A stretch of 64,000 nucleotides of DNA from PALSA-894 sp963828625 (GCA_963828625.1 CAWHEX010000010.1:1-64000); one strand, 5' to 3'; positions 1 through 10,095 are shown, numbered from the stretch's first letter. The notes: generated by a model not told the origin, from the sequence alone. Numbers and translations: made by a program.

Positions 1-1216
1 GAGCGACAGCACGTAGTGGAAGTGCGCCACCACGTAATAGGTCTCCTGCAGCGCGCGGTCGATGCCGGCATTGGCAAGCACCACGCCGGTCACGCCGCCG
101 ACGGTGAACAGGAAGATGAAGCCGATCGCCCACAGCATCGGCGTGCGGAATTCGATCGAGCCGCCCCACATCGTGGCGATCCAGGAGAAGATCTTCACGC
201 CGGTCGGCACCGCGATCACCATCGTGGCGGCGACGAAGTAGGCCTGCACGGCGGCCGACATGCCGACCGTGTACATGTGGTGCGCCCACACGATGAAGCC
301 GATGCCGCCGATCGCGACCATCGCGTAGGCCATGCCGAGATAGCCGAACACCGGCTTGCGCGAGAAACGTCGAAACCATGTGGCTCATCATGCCGAAGCC
401 TGGAAAGATGAGTATGTAGACACTTCCGGGGTCACCGAAGTACCAGAACAGGTGCTTGTAGAGGATCGGGTCGCCGCCACCCTGGTCTGAAGAACGCCGT
501 GCCGAAATTGCGGTCGGTGAGAAGCATCGTGATGGCGCCCGCGAGAACCGGGAGCGACAGCAGCAGCAGGAACGCCGTCACCAGAATCGACCACACGAAC
601 AGCGGCATCTTGTGCAGCGTCATGCCGGGCGCGCGCATGTTCAGGATCGTGGTGATGAAGTTGATCGCGCGAAGATCCAGGACGCGCCCGCGATGTGCAG
701 CGAGAGGATCGCGAAATCCATCGCGGGGCCAGGATGGCCCGAGCTCGAGAGCGGCGATAGACCGTCCACCCGCGCCGACACCATTCGCGCCCGGTCACCC
801 TCGAAGAACATCGAGAGCAGCAGCAAGGTGAACGAGAACGGCAGCAGCCAGAACGAGATGTTGTTCATGCGCGGGAACGCCATGTCGGGCGCTCCGATCA
901 TCAGCGGCACGATCCAGTTTCCGAACCCGCCGATCATCGCCGGCATGACCATGAAGAAGACCATGATCAGGCCGTGAGCGGTGACGAACACGTTGAAATG
1001 TGCGAGGCATGATCGCGTCGAAGCCTGCTTCCCCGGATGCACCAGCTCGATGCGCATGGCGATCGACAGGGTACCGCCGATCAGTCCGCCGATGATCGCG
1101 AAGACAAGGTACATCGTGCCGATGTCCTTATGGTTCGTCGAATAGACCCAGCGCCGCCACCCGGTCGGCGTGTGGTGTGTCGTCGTGCTCGCCGTGAGCG
1201 TTGCCGTCGTAGCCAT
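1..1216 (-). CDS. ctaD: Cytochrome c oxidase subunit I (partial, frameshifted)
   Basis: Catalytic heme-copper subunit of the aa3-type terminal oxidase in the cytoplasmic membrane; it reduces oxygen and pumps protons. From the ATG at 1216 the protein runs through STNHKDIGTMYLVF, VFVTAHGLIMVFFMVMPAM and GHPGPAMDFAILSLHIAGAS. It then continues in other frames through MRAPGMTLHKMPLFVWSILV and the copper-B motif region VWAHHMYTVGMS. It leaves the window at VVAHFHYVLSL, so the C-terminal part is missing. At least six one-base indels (near 1010, 780, 755, 675, 490 and 372) break it while the residues on each side stay conserved, so I take these as sequence errors. ctaC lies just upstream on the same strand, the usual cox operon order. 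Identity is certain; the exact sequence is not. Confidence 0.93.
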
Positions 1217-1269
1217 GATAAGTACCTCAACGTTGCCGGTTGCCGCCCGCTATTCAACTATTTCGACGC

Positions 1270-2127
1270 TTATTTCGAGGCGCGCCGCCACGGCGTTCGG
1301 ACAGGCGGCTGGTGATCGATTGCGAACTTCTTCTTCGTGCCCGCCAGCCACGTCGCATAGGCCTGCTCGCTGACGACGCGCACTTCGATCGGCATGAAGG
1401 CGTGATCCTTGCCGCACAATTCCGAGCACTGTCCGTGATCGACGCCCTCACGGGTCGCCTTGAACCAGGTCTCGTTCAACCGGCCCGGGATCGCGTCGAT
1501 CTTGATGCCGAACGACGGCACCGCGAATGCGTGGATCACGTCGCTAGCCGATCACCTGCACGCGCACCACCTTGTTGAGCGGCACCACCACCGGGTTGTC
1601 GACGCCGAGCAGGCGCGGCGGCGGCGGACGGTGATCTTGGCCCGCTCTGCCTCGTTCAGCATGATCGAGGTGAACTCGATCTTCTCGTCCGGATAGGTGT
1701 AGGTCCAGTCCGCTGACTCCCGGCCGCCTTGATGGTGATGTCGGACGGCGGCACGTTCAGTTGCACGAACAGGATGCGGAACGACGGGATCGCGATCACC
1801 ACCAGGATGACCACCGGGATCACCGTCCAGGGCCACTTCGAGCAGCGTGTTGTGTGTGGTCTTCGAAGGCGTTCGGATTGGCCTTGGCGTTGAACTTGAC
1901 GTCATGATCAGAAGAAGGACGAGCACGAAAATCGTGATGAGCGATGATGATCCAGAGCACGAAATTGTGGAACCAAACGATGTCATCCATCGTCGGCGCC
2001 GCCGACTGCTGGAAGGTCATCTGCCACGGCGAAGGCTGACCAGAACCGGCGAGGCGAGGCCGCCCCGCGAGGCGCCGCCGCAAGGACCAGCGCGGCGCCG
2101 CCGGATCGATCGCATGAGCACCAGCAT
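1270..2127 (-). CDS. ctaC: Cytochrome c oxidase subunit II (frameshifted)
   Basis: Membrane-anchored subunit with the CuA centre that takes electrons from cytochrome c and passes them to CtaD. After a signal-like start come QPSPWQMTFQQSAAPTMDDI, two hydrophobic helices (FHNFVLWIII; FVLVLLLIM), the linker KFNAKANPNAFEDHTQH, then WTYTYPDEKIEFTSIML. The CuA motif CSELCGKDHAFM sits near 1420-1440 and the protein ends after WLAGTKKKFA plus a short tail. The pieces lie in all three frames because of repeated one-base indels. The start is uncertain: ATG at 2127 or 2115 precedes the leader. It sits 53 bp upstream of ctaD on the same strand, as in other alphaproteobacterial cox operons. Confidence 0.9.
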
Positions 2128-2522
2128 TGGCGTGTCCGCTCCTTCCGTCCGACCGTGGCCGACCGCATTTAAGCGAAATCTTTTCCGCGGTCCGCGTCCA
2201 GCCGTTCGCGCGCGCATTGATCACCGCCGGCAAGGCCTCGGCGCTTGGGGATAGCGCCACGATCGGCGCCTTGGGGCTTCTCAAACCACAATTCAGCCCC
2301 CTCGCAATGCGCCTCATGGATTCGATCCTGACGCGCCGGTCGCGGGCGGAGAGTGCCAAAGCGGATTTTACGACGATTTTTCCCTGCGCGCGGTTCGGGT
2401 TGCCCCGTTCTTGACACGGTTGAAGTCCCATGTACGCAGGCAGGCGCAAGCTATCGCAGGGGAGCGGCGATTCGGCTGTGCGGCTGGCCTCCGGCCACCC
2501 GCCGGCCCGCAAGGACAAGACC
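2128..2522. other. Intergenic region between divergent ctaC and ialB-like genes
   Basis: A stretch of about 395 bp with no gene I can support. The only promoter-like sequence I see is TTGACA at 2411-2416 followed 16 bp later by TACGCA, pointing toward the IalB-family gene; this is a weak match. The ctaC promoter must also lie here, but no clear hexamers stand out. Sequence quality nearby is poor, so fine detail should not be trusted. Confidence 0.35.
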
Positions 2523-3024
2523 ATGGACGCTACCGCCTGGTGCGGGAGTTGCGGCGCGGTGCTGCTGAGTGCCGTACTGGCGGTACCGGCGCAGGCGCAG
2601 GGAACCGTGAAATCGGTGCACGGGGACTGGCAGGTCCGCTGCGACACTCCGCCGGGGGCGCAGGGCAACAATGCGCCCTGATTCAGAGCGTCACCGCCAA
2701 GGATCGCCCGAATGTCGGCCTGACCGTCATCGTGCTCAAGACCGCCGACCTGAAGAGCCGGCTGATGCGGGTGCTCGCCCCGCTCGGCGTGCTGCTGCCG
2801 TCCGGGCTCGGGCTGAAGATCGACAAGGCCGATGTCGGCCGCGCCGGGTTCGTGCGCTGCCTGCCGAACGGCTGTGTCGCCGAGGTCGGATGGACGACAA
2901 CCTCGTGAAGCAGCTGCGCAGCGGCCAGAGGCGACCTTCATCATCTTCCAGACGCCGGAAGAAGGCATCGGTATTCCGATCGGGGCTGAAAGGGTTCGGC
3001 GAGGGCTACGACAAGTTGCCCTAG
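2523..3024 (+). CDS. IalB-family (invasion-associated locus B) periplasmic protein, frameshifted
   Basis: Small exported protein of the IalB family, common in rhizobia; outside Bartonella its role is not known. The ATG at 2523 opens a leader ending in VLAVPAQAQG. Family hallmarks follow: VKSVHGDWQVRCDTPPGAQG, QCALIQSVTAKDRPNVGLTV, LPSGLGLKIDKADVGRAGFV, RCLPNGCVAEV, then TFIIFQTPEEGIGIPI and the terminal GFGEGYDKLP. Four cysteines are present, as usual in the family. Four one-base indels (near 2665, 2890, 2930 and 2985) move the reading between frames, though every segment matches. The stop TAG at 3022-3024 lies in a CTAG that may also hold the stop of the convergent hydrolase gene. The roughly 165-residue length is normal. 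Confidence 0.82.
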
Positions 3025-3995
3025 TTCGTCCCGAGACGAACGTCGTCCGCAAGAACTCCTTCACCGCGATCTTCGCGGCTGCCGTTGCGGCCGCGTCGTG
3101 ATTTACGTGCGGGTCGTTCTCGACGCACGCGTCCTTGTAGGTGAACGGCTGCTTCGCGACGCATTGATCAGCACACCCTTCGGCTCCTCGGCGATCTGGC
3201 AGGCGCGCACGGTCTGCGCACCCTTGACCATCGTGGGTGCGGCGGCGCCGAGCGGATTGTCGAAACCGTGCTGCGCGTTCGGGTATTCGGTGATCTGGAT
3301 GTCGCGCCCGGCGGCCTTCAGCCGCTCGATGTAGCGCTTGCAGGAAGCGACCGGATTGTAGTCGTCCGGCGTGCCGTGAAAGATGCGGATCGGTTTTCGT
3401 CGACCTCGGTGTCCCCGATGTAGCTCGTCGAGCAGTCCGGATAGAACGGGATGTAGGCGGCGAAGTCCGCGCCCGACTTGTTCCACTGCTGGTGAAAGCG
3501 TTTCAGGCTTGCGAACAGCGTCGCCCTGCCCGCCGCGCGAAAATCCCATCAGCACGATGCGCGAGGCGTCGACGCGCGGATGCTTGGCGAGGATTTCGAG
3601 CGCCCGATAAGCGTCGAGCGTGAAGGCGAGCCGGCCGAGCCGCGCCTGATCCATGTTGACCGACACGAGGCCACGGCCGGTGAAGCCGTCGAGCGCGAAG
3701 GTCGAGATGCCGATCGCGTTGAGCTCGCGCGCCCACATCTCGATGTTCGGGCCCATGCCGCCGGAGCCGTGGACGAGCACCACCACGGGAAGTTTTCCGG
3801 AGCCCTGCGCGACGCGAACTCGCCGGTCACCGTCACGGCCGGGCCATTGGCGTCGCCGGCGAGGAACTGCTGGTCGGTCAACGTCAGCGAAGGGATCGCG
3901 TGCAACTCGGTACGTGCCGCGATCTGCTTCTGGGTGTCCTGCGCGTGCGCCATCGCGGGCACAAGCGCCGCAATAGCCAATGCAACGATCCTCAT
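3021..3995 (-). CDS. Dienelactone-hydrolase-like alpha/beta hydrolase, exported, frameshifted
   Basis: Predicted periplasmic alpha/beta hydrolase with an N-terminal signal peptide (MRIVALAIAALVPAMAHAQ). Later segments are VVLVHGSGGMGPNIEMW (oxyanion region), VLMGFSRGG (nucleophile elbow G-x-S-x-G), HGTPDDYNP (acid) and NAQHGFDNP (catalytic His). This is the fold and motif order of the dienelactone hydrolase family, but with Ser instead of the classical Cys nucleophile, so I do not assign a substrate. Indels near 3795, 3530 and 3400 and again near 3135 split it. The 3' end is therefore uncertain: a TAG at 3023-3021 is one candidate stop. It is convergent with the IalB-like gene. Confidence 0.75.
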
Positions 3996-4133
3996 GCGTG
4001 CCTCCCGTTAGACGGCCTTTGCGGCCCTTCAGCGGATGCTAGCGGAGGCGCTGCACCGGCACCATCGGCACCCCTCGCGGATCAGGGTTGCATTGCCTAT
4101 GTTCCGGCCTGACCCATTTGGTGGATTTGCTCG

Positions 4134-5551
4134 ATGACCGACCACACTTCCCTGCTCGACCGCGCCGGACTGGACCGCGCCCGCACCGCAAATCTGATCA
4201 AGCGCGGCCTCGATGGCGCCGAGACGGCGAGCTTTTCCTCGAATATCGCCAGGCCGAGGCGCTGGTCTTCGACAATGGCCGGCTCAAGCAGGCGAGCTAC
4301 GACACCGCGCAAGGCTTCGGGCTGCGCGCCGTGAAGGGCGAAGCGGCGGGCTACGCGCATGCCTCCGACGTTTCCGAGCAGGCGATCTCGCGCGCGGTCG
4401 ATGCGGTGCGCGCCGTACAGGGCGGCTACTCCGGCAGCTACGCGCAGGCGCCCGCGCGCACCAACGTACGGCTCTACGGCGACGACAATCCGCTGGCCGC
4501 GCCTTCGTTCGAGGCCAAGGTAAAGCTGCTCGAGGAAATCGATGCCTACGCTCGCGCGCGTGACCCTAGGGTCCGGCAGGTATCGGTGTCGTTCGGCGCG
4601 AGCTGGCAGGTGGTGGAAATTCTGCGTGCGGACGGCGAGACCTATCGCGACGTGCGCCCGCTGGTGCGCGTCAATGTTTCGGTGGTCGCAGGCGAAGGCG
4701 ACCGGCAGGAGTTCGGCAGTCACGGCTATGGCGGGCGCGAGGGCTACGAGCGCTTCATCGCGACGGGCAAATGGAAAGGCGCGGTCGAGGACGCGGTGCG
4801 TCAGGCGCTGGTCAATCTCGAAGCGGTTCCCGCACCCGCGGGCGAGTTCGACGTCGTGCTCGGCGCAGGCTGGCCCGGCGTCATGCTGCACGAGGCCGTT
4901 GGCCACGGACTCGAAGGCGACTTCAATCGCAAGAAGACCTCGGCGTTCGCAGGACTGATGGGCCAGCAGGTCGCCGCCAAGGGCGTGACCGTCGTGGACG
5001 ACGGCACGATGACCGACCGGCGCGGCTCGCTCACCATCGACGACGAGGGCACCCCGACCAGCCGCACGGTGCTGATCGAAGACGGCATCCTCGTCGGCTA
5101 CATGCAGGACCGGCAGAACGCCCGGCTGATGGGCATGAAGCCGACCGGCAACGGGCGGCGCGAAAGCTACGGCCACGTCCCGATGCCGCGCATGACCAAC
5201 ACCTACATGCTGGCCGGCGATCGCGACCCGAAGGAGATTCTGGCGTCGGTAAAGAACGGCATCTACGCGGTGTCGTTCGGCGGCGGACAGGTGGACATCA
5301 CGTCGGGCAAGTACGTGTTCCAGTGCACCGAGGCCTACAAGCTGGAGAACGGCAAGGTCGGCGCGCCGATCAAGGGCGCGATGCTGATCGGCAACGGCCC
5401 CAGCGACCTGCATCGCGTCAGCATGATCGGCAACGATCTCGAACTCGACACCGGCATCGGCACCTGCGGCAAGAACGGACAGGGCGTACCGGTCGGCGTC
5501 GGACAGCCGACCTTGCGGATGGACAAGATCACGGTCGGCGGAACGGGCTGA
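4134..5551 (+). CDS. tldD: Metalloprotease TldD
   Basis: TldD forms the heterodimeric TldD/TldE zinc protease that trims modified peptides and degrades unfolded peptides in the cytoplasm. The ATG at 4134 opens MTDHTSLLDRAGL. A one-base deletion near 4220 (a GAC GAC written as GAGAC) shifts into GELFLEYRQAEALVFDNGRL, after which the frame is intact to 5551. The zinc-binding HEAVGH motif is near residue 252. Near the C-terminus is the conserved TCGKNGQGVPVGVGQP segment. The length of about 473 residues fits the family. No tldE is in the window. The gene ends one base before the stop of the convergent PAN-domain gene. Confidence 0.93.
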
Positions 5552-5552
5552 T

Positions 5553-6095
5553 TCAGCGCACCACGCCCGAGACGCAGCAGGGCTTGTGGCGCGGCCGGGT
5601 GAGCTTCTCTTTCAGGAAGCAGCGCGCTGAACCACCGAGGTAGCCCGGCCGCACATAGGTCCACGCGCGGCAGCGCTGCTCGGCCTCGCAGGCCGCCCCG
5701 CATACCGAGCCGGTCGGATCGGCGTTCACATCCATGCTGCGATAGTCGCCGCCGGTGCGATCGATGGAAAATTCGATCGGCCCGCTCTTGCGGTCGAGCA
5801 CGCCCGCGCCCTTCACGCCGGACACACAGCAACTGTCTTCCTTGCGTGCGGTCACCCGGCTCTTGAGCCAACAGGTCGCCGTCGGCGTCACGGTACGCGG
5901 ATAAGCAAAACTCCAGGCGCGGCATCGCCCTTCCCGCTCGCAACGCGCCGCACACGCCGCCGGGTCGGCCGTGGTCACGGGGAAACTGGCGAAGTCGCCG
6001 CCCGGGCGGTCAAACCCGACTTGCGCACGGGCAGGCGCGACCAGCCCGGCCGCAAGGACGAGCATCGCACACAGCACTAGTCGCAAGCCTCGCAT
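5553..6095 (-). CDS. Secreted protein with two PAN/Apple domains
   Basis: 180-residue exported protein with a clear signal peptide (residues 1-24, ending APARAQ). Two tandem cysteine-rich PAN/Apple-type repeats follow: about 25-98 (DPAACAARCEREGRCRAWSF ... CCVSG) and about 105-178 (CGAACEAEQRCRAWTYV ... CCVSG). Each repeat has the C-x3-C-x5-C-x-AW pattern and ends in CCVSG. PAN domains bind proteins or carbohydrates in the periplasm or outside the cell; the ligand here is unknown. The start ATG at 6095 is well placed and the frame intact. Its stop lies one base from the stop of tldD, so the two converge without a visible terminator. Confidence 0.8.
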   Translation of the reverse strand: MRGLRLVLCAMLVLAAGLVAPARAQVGFDRPGGDFASFPVTTADPAACAARCEREGRCRAWSFAYPRTVTPTATCWLKSRVTARKEDSCCVSGVKGAGVLDRKSGPIEFSIDRTGGDYRSMDVNADPTGSVCGAACEAEQRCRAWTYVRPGYLGGSARCFLKEKLTRPRHKPCCVSGVVR

Positions 6096-6174
6096 AAACG
6101 GCCTCAGGCGAATCCGGTCCGCGCACCCCGCTTCATGTTAGTGAACGGCGTTTGCCGATGCGAGAGGCAAGGCG

Positions 6175-6676
6175 TCAGGCGTTCCGGTATTTCGCCGCAC
6201 AGGCGGACAACGCCGTCAACGCAGGATCAATGCCGGCGAGCGGGAATCGCCTCACCCGGCTGCCGGTGTGGACGCGCAGCACTTTCCCGGCGCGCAATGC
6301 CTTGCCCCAGTCGAGATTCGCGATCGAGGTCGACGCGACGGTGGCTGATGTCGCCGTGAATGCCTTGATGATGACGGGGTTGTCGTCGATCTGCATGCGC
6401 ACCCCGTGCTTTTCGCCGAAGATACTGCTCCAGGTCATGTCGAGCTTCTGATTGCGCAGACCCAGGCGGAAGTCGCCCGACGCGGTCATTGCGAACATCA
6501 GGTCCCAGTTGTTGATGTAGGGCGCCCACATGTTGCACTGAACGAACTTGGTGCCCTGGAAGACCGCGCCGCCCCGCCAGTTGCCCGAGGTAAATTCGCC
6601 GGGTGCGGCGGCTCGGTGCTGCCGTTGCGCTGAAAAGAACAGCGGCCAAGGCCGCGACTACCCCGACGCCACGCAT
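6175..6676 (-). CDS. Conserved hypothetical exported protein (frameshifted)
   Basis: Starts at the ATG at 6676 (MRGVGVVAALAAVLFSATAA), a signal peptide. After a one-base indel near 6610-6620 it continues as GEFTSGNWRGGAVFQGTKFV, then QCNMWAPYINNWDLMFAMT, and stays open to 6175. The mature part, about 140 residues, has three cysteines and no catalytic motif I recognise. Similar small exported proteins occur in rhizobia without assigned function. It lies between the PAN-domain gene and the antiporter gene, upstream of and divergent from the latter. Existence is well supported by the conserved-looking frame on both sides of the indel; function is unknown. Confidence 0.65.
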
Positions 6677-6792
6677 GACAAACCCCTCCCCGGGCATACA
6701 ATCTGACACGCGCAGAAATTGTAGACAAGCGCGCCGCACTCGCGGGCGCGGACGCTTTCGTGTAGGCAGGGCAAGGACTTGAGGGACATGAC

Positions 6793-8649
6793 ATGGATGC
6801 TCATTCGGCCGAACTGAACCTGCTGGCCCTCCCCCTCGTGCTGCTGACAGCCGCCGTGGTCAGCGTGCCGATCGCGCGCTTTGCGCGGCTCTCGGCGATC
6901 GTCGCCTACCTGATTGCCGGCATCGTGATCGGGCCATACGGCCTCGGCATTTTCAGCCGCCCCGAAACGATCCTCACCGTCGCCGAACTCGGCGTCGTGA
7001 TGCTGTTGTTCCTCATCGGCCTCGAACTCGAGCTCAACCGCCTGCTCGCGATGCGGCGTGACATTTTCGGCCTCGGCGTCGCGCAGCTCGTGCTCACCGC
7101 CGCCGCGCTCGCGGCGCTCGCGCTGCTGACGAAAATGTTCGACTGGCGCGCCGCGCTGGTCGCAGGGCTGGCGCTTGCGCTTTCCGCCACGTCGGTCGCG
7201 CTGCGCATTCTCGAAGACCGCGGCCACCTGCAACAGGACTACGGCCAGCGCGCCTTCGCGATCCTTTTGTTCCAGGACATGTCGGTCGTGCCGCTACTCG
7301 CGCTGGTGCCGCTGATGGCCTCCTCGGGCGAAGCACGCGCGCAGCTCAGCATGGCCGAAACCGCAAGCTCGGTCGCGCTGATCGGCGGCGCGATCGCGGC
7401 GCTGGTGGTCGCGGGACGCTACCTGATCAATCCGTTCTTCCGGCTGCTCGCCTCGACCGGCGCGCGCGAGGTGATGACCGCGGCCGCGCTGCTGATCGTG
7501 CTCGGCGCGGCGCTGCTGATGCACACCGTCGGCATGTCGATGGCGCTGGGCGCGTTCCTCGCCGGCGTGCTGCTCGCGGAGTCGACCTATCGCCACGAGC
7601 TTGAAGCCGACATCGAGCCGTTCCGCGGGCTGCTGCTCGCGCTGTTCTTCATGGGCGTCGGCATGACGATCGACATGAAGATCGTGTGGGCGAACCTGTG
7701 GCTCGTCGTCGCCGCCGCGATCGTCATCACGCTGCTGAAGGCGTTCATCGTGTGGGGGATGTTCCGCTTCGTCTGCGTCCGGCGCGGCAACTCGCTGCGC
7801 GCAGGCTCGGTGCTCACCGGCGCGGGCGAGTTCGCCTTCGTGCTGTTCCCGCTCGCCACCTCGCTCGGAATCCTGAGCGTCAATCAGGGGAGCCTGCTCT
7901 CGGCGATCGCGGCGATCACGCTGCTGATCGCGCCACCGTTCGCCAACCTCACCGACTTCGCGCTGCGCCGCTTCACGAAACGCGACGTGCGCGAGGCCGA
8001 CGACTTCACCGATGCGCGCGGCACCGTGCTGGTGATCGGCTTCGGCCGCTTCGGCCAGATCGTCGCGCAATATCTGCTGGCGGAGAAAATCGACGTCACC
8101 ACGATCGATCTCGACCCCGAGATGATCCAGGTGTCCGGGCGGTTCGGCTTCAAGGTCTATTACGGCGACGGCACGCGCCTCGACGTGCTGCGCGCGGCGG
8201 GCGCCGACGAGGCGCGCCTCGTCGCAATCTGCATCGACAACGAGGACGCGACCAATCGCATCGTCGATCTCATCCGCGCGGATTTTCCCGGTACCAAGAT
8301 CTATGCGCGCGCCTACGACCGCGGCCATACGCTGCAACTGCTGGCGAAGGGCGTCGACTACGAGATGCGCGAGACGTTCGAATCCGCGATGACGTTCGGG
8401 CGCGAAACCCTGAAGGCGATCGGCATTGATGCGGACCGCGCCGCGATCGTGGAGGACTTCATCCGCACGCGCGATCGTGACCGCCTCGCGGTGCAGCAGG
8501 CCGAGGGCATCTACGCCGGCATCGACATGCTGCGCACGCGCCCGACGCCGACACCATTGAGCGAGGTGCAGCGTGGCGCGCGCGCACTCAACCAAGAAGC
8601 AGGCGAGCTCATTGCGGGCGCAAATGCGGCGGAGGACGTCGATGGGTGA
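6793..8649 (+). CDS. Kef-type cation:proton antiporter (CPA2) with TrkA-N domain
   Basis: Inner-membrane CPA2-family antiporter of the KefB/KefC/YbaL group, 618 residues. The first roughly 390 residues form the Na_H_exchanger bundle, with repeated hydrophobic helices such as IVAYLIAGIVIGPYGLGIF and LGVVMLLFLIGLELELNR. A cytoplasmic regulatory NAD-binding domain follows, with the Rossmann motif VLVIGFGRFGQ near residue 413 and the second strand VTTIDLDPE. Such proteins export K+ in exchange for H+, gated by nucleotide or glutathione adducts. No KefF/KefG-type ancillary gene is adjacent. It is translationally coupled to the next gene: its TGA overlaps the downstream GTG. Confidence 0.92.
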   Translation: MDAHSAELNLLALPLVLLTAAVVSVPIARFARLSAIVAYLIAGIVIGPYGLGIFSRPETILTVAELGVVMLLFLIGLELELNRLLAMRRDIFGLGVAQLVLTAAALAALALLTKMFDWRAALVAGLALALSATSVALRILEDRGHLQQDYGQRAFAILLFQDMSVVPLLALVPLMASSGEARAQLSMAETASSVALIGGAIAALVVAGRYLINPFFRLLASTGAREVMTAAALLIVLGAALLMHTVGMSMALGAFLAGVLLAESTYRHELEADIEPFRGLLLALFFMGVGMTIDMKIVWANLWLVVAAAIVITLLKAFIVWGMFRFVCVRRGNSLRAGSVLTGAGEFAFVLFPLATSLGILSVNQGSLLSAIAAITLLIAPPFANLTDFALRRFTKRDVREADDFTDARGTVLVIGFGRFGQIVAQYLLAEKIDVTTIDLDPEMIQVSGRFGFKVYYGDGTRLDVLRAAGADEARLVAICIDNEDATNRIVDLIRADFPGTKIYARAYDRGHTLQLLAKGVDYEMRETFESAMTFGRETLKAIGIDADRAAIVEDFIRTRDRDRLAVQQAEGIYAGIDMLRTRPTPTPLSEVQRGARALNQEAGELIAGANAAEDVDG

Positions 8650-9338
8650 GGACTGACGTGCCGGACGCGAAGGCAATCACGTTCGACGCGGGCGGCGGCA
8701 CGCATGTCTCAGGCCTGATTGAAACTCCTGCGACGGCTTCCGCCTGCTACGTATTCGCGCACGGCGCGGGCGCCGGAATGGCGCATTCGTTCATGACGGC
8801 GGTCGCGGACGGACTCGCGGAGCGCGGCATCGCGAGCCTGCGTTATCAATTCCCCTACATGCAGAAAGGCAGCAAACGGCCGGACCCGCCAAATGTCGCG
8901 CATGCGGCCGTGCGCGCAGCCGTCGCCGAGGCGCGGCGGCAGTGTCCCGCTCTGCCGCTGATCGCGGGCGGCAAGTCGTTCGGCGGCCGCATGACCTCGC
9001 AGGCGCAGGCCGTGTCGCCGCTCGATGGCGTCGTGGGACTCGCGTTCGTCGGCTTTCCGCTGCATCCGGCAAAGCGTCCATCGCGCGACCGTGCGAGGCA
9101 TCTCCTCGACGTGGCGATCCCGATGCTGTTTCTGCAAGGCACGCGTGACGCGCTCGCAGAACGCAGCGAGCTTGAGCCGGTGTGCAAGGCGCTGGGCGAA
9201 CGCGCGACGCTGAAGCTGTTCGCAGACGCGGATCATTCCTTCCATGTCCCGGCGCGCACGGGGCGGAAGGACGTCGAGGTTCTCGCCGATGTGCTGAACG
9301 CGTTCGCCGAATGGGCCGCGCAGGCGACGCACATCTAA
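8646..9338 (+). CDS. Alpha/beta hydrolase, KANL3/Tex30-like
   Basis: Cytoplasmic alpha/beta hydrolase-fold protein of 230 residues, of the family related to eukaryotic KANL3/Tex30 and often annotated as dienelactone hydrolase or DUF. Motifs: YVFAHGAGAGMAHSFM (oxyanion loop, residues 35-50), GGKSFGGRM (nucleophile elbow near residue 108), LQGTRDAL (acid, near 165) and DADHSFHVP (catalytic His, near 198). The GTG start at 8646 overlaps the antiporter stop (GTGA). An alternative GTG at 8658 would remove the overlap. The pairing with the antiporter suggests co-transcription, but the substrate is unknown. Confidence 0.82.
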   Translation: MRTDVPDAKAITFDAGGGTHVSGLIETPATASACYVFAHGAGAGMAHSFMTAVADGLAERGIASLRYQFPYMQKGSKRPDPPNVAHAAVRAAVAEARRQCPALPLIAGGKSFGGRMTSQAQAVSPLDGVVGLAFVGFPLHPAKRPSRDRARHLLDVAIPMLFLQGTRDALAERSELEPVCKALGERATLKLFADADHSFHVPARTGRKDVEVLADVLNAFAEWAAQATHI

Positions 9339-9547
9339 CGCTTGAGACGGAGCGCTAGACGACGCCGCGCTGTTATGTCGTTGCGATAATTGTCGACTTT
9401 GCCGCGCGACAAGCGCATGGTGCGCGCGACCGAAACGCCATCTCAAAGCGGCCGGCCCTCCAATCCAACTCGACGGCATCGACCGGAGCCCATTCGGGCA
9501 TCCGTTGCACTCGTTCCGAGACACGTCGGGCGAAGAGGGAAAACACC

Positions 9548-9913
9548 ATGGAAATGCCAGCAATTCTGCGCGGGGATTCACTGACCCGCCTGCTTCAGGG
9601 CGCAGCGGCCGGCGCGGTCGTCACGCTGATCGTGGGCTTCAACTGGGGTGGCTGGGTTACCGGTGGCACCGCCAAGGAGATGGTCCAGCGCAGCACCAGC
9701 GCGGCCGTCGTCACCGCGCTGTCGCCGATCTGCGTCGACAAGTTTCAGCAAGCCACCGGCGCAGCGACGAACATGGTCGAGCTGAAGAAGGTCAGCACGT
9801 ATCAGCAAGGCTCGTTCATCGAGAAGGGCGGCTGGGCGACTCTGCCGGGTAATGACAACGTCAATTCAGCCGTGGCGCGCGCCTGTGCCGAGATGCTCAA
9901 CGGCCTGAAATAG
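9548..9913 (+). CDS. Conserved hypothetical protein, one membrane segment
   Basis: 121 residues from ATG 9548, preceded by GAGGGAAAACACC. One hydrophobic segment (about residues 18-36, AAAGAVVTLIVGFNWGGWV) is followed by a soluble domain with VVTALSPICVDKFQQA and FIEKGGWATLPGN, ending DNVNSAVARACAEMLNGLK. Two cysteines could form a disulfide. I know this type only as a conserved rhizobial hypothetical. It is the first of a run of four short same-strand genes up to 10640. Confidence 0.7.
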   Translation: MEMPAILRGDSLTRLLQGAAAGAVVTLIVGFNWGGWVTGGTAKEMVQRSTSAAVVTALSPICVDKFQQATGAATNMVELKKVSTYQQGSFIEKGGWATLPGNDNVNSAVARACAEMLNGLK

Positions 9914-9972
9914 ATCTCAACTTGAATGCGCCACGCCGGTTTCGGGCGCGGCGCATTCCGGGGAACAGGTTC

Positions 9973-10089
9973 ATGTCGCAAACCATCAACGCGCTGATCG
10001 GGCCCTACGGACTGCATGCGGTGCTCGGCCTGATGCTCGCGCTGTTCGCCGGATTTCTCTACCTCTTCAACTTCACGAGCTTTTTCTAA
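9973..10089 (+). CDS. Small membrane protein (38 aa)
   Basis: A 38-residue frame starting MSQTINALIGPYGLHAVLG and ending in a single transmembrane helix followed by NFTSFF and TAA at 10087-10089. The sequence GGGGAACAGGTTC before the ATG offers a modest ribosome site. It sits 59 bp after the preceding gene and 6 bp before the DUF1488 gene, so it reads as part of the same unit. The tight spacing and well-formed helix support a real gene; function unknown. Confidence 0.55.
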   Translation: MSQTINALIGPYGLHAVLGLMLALFAGFLYLFNFTSFF

Positions 10090-10095
10090 GCGCGC

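Noticed and set aside
1..2127. Pseudogenes in the cox region
   Set aside because: The indels leave conserved residues intact on both sides, occur in core genes and are too frequent to be decay, so I call sequence error rather than loss of function.
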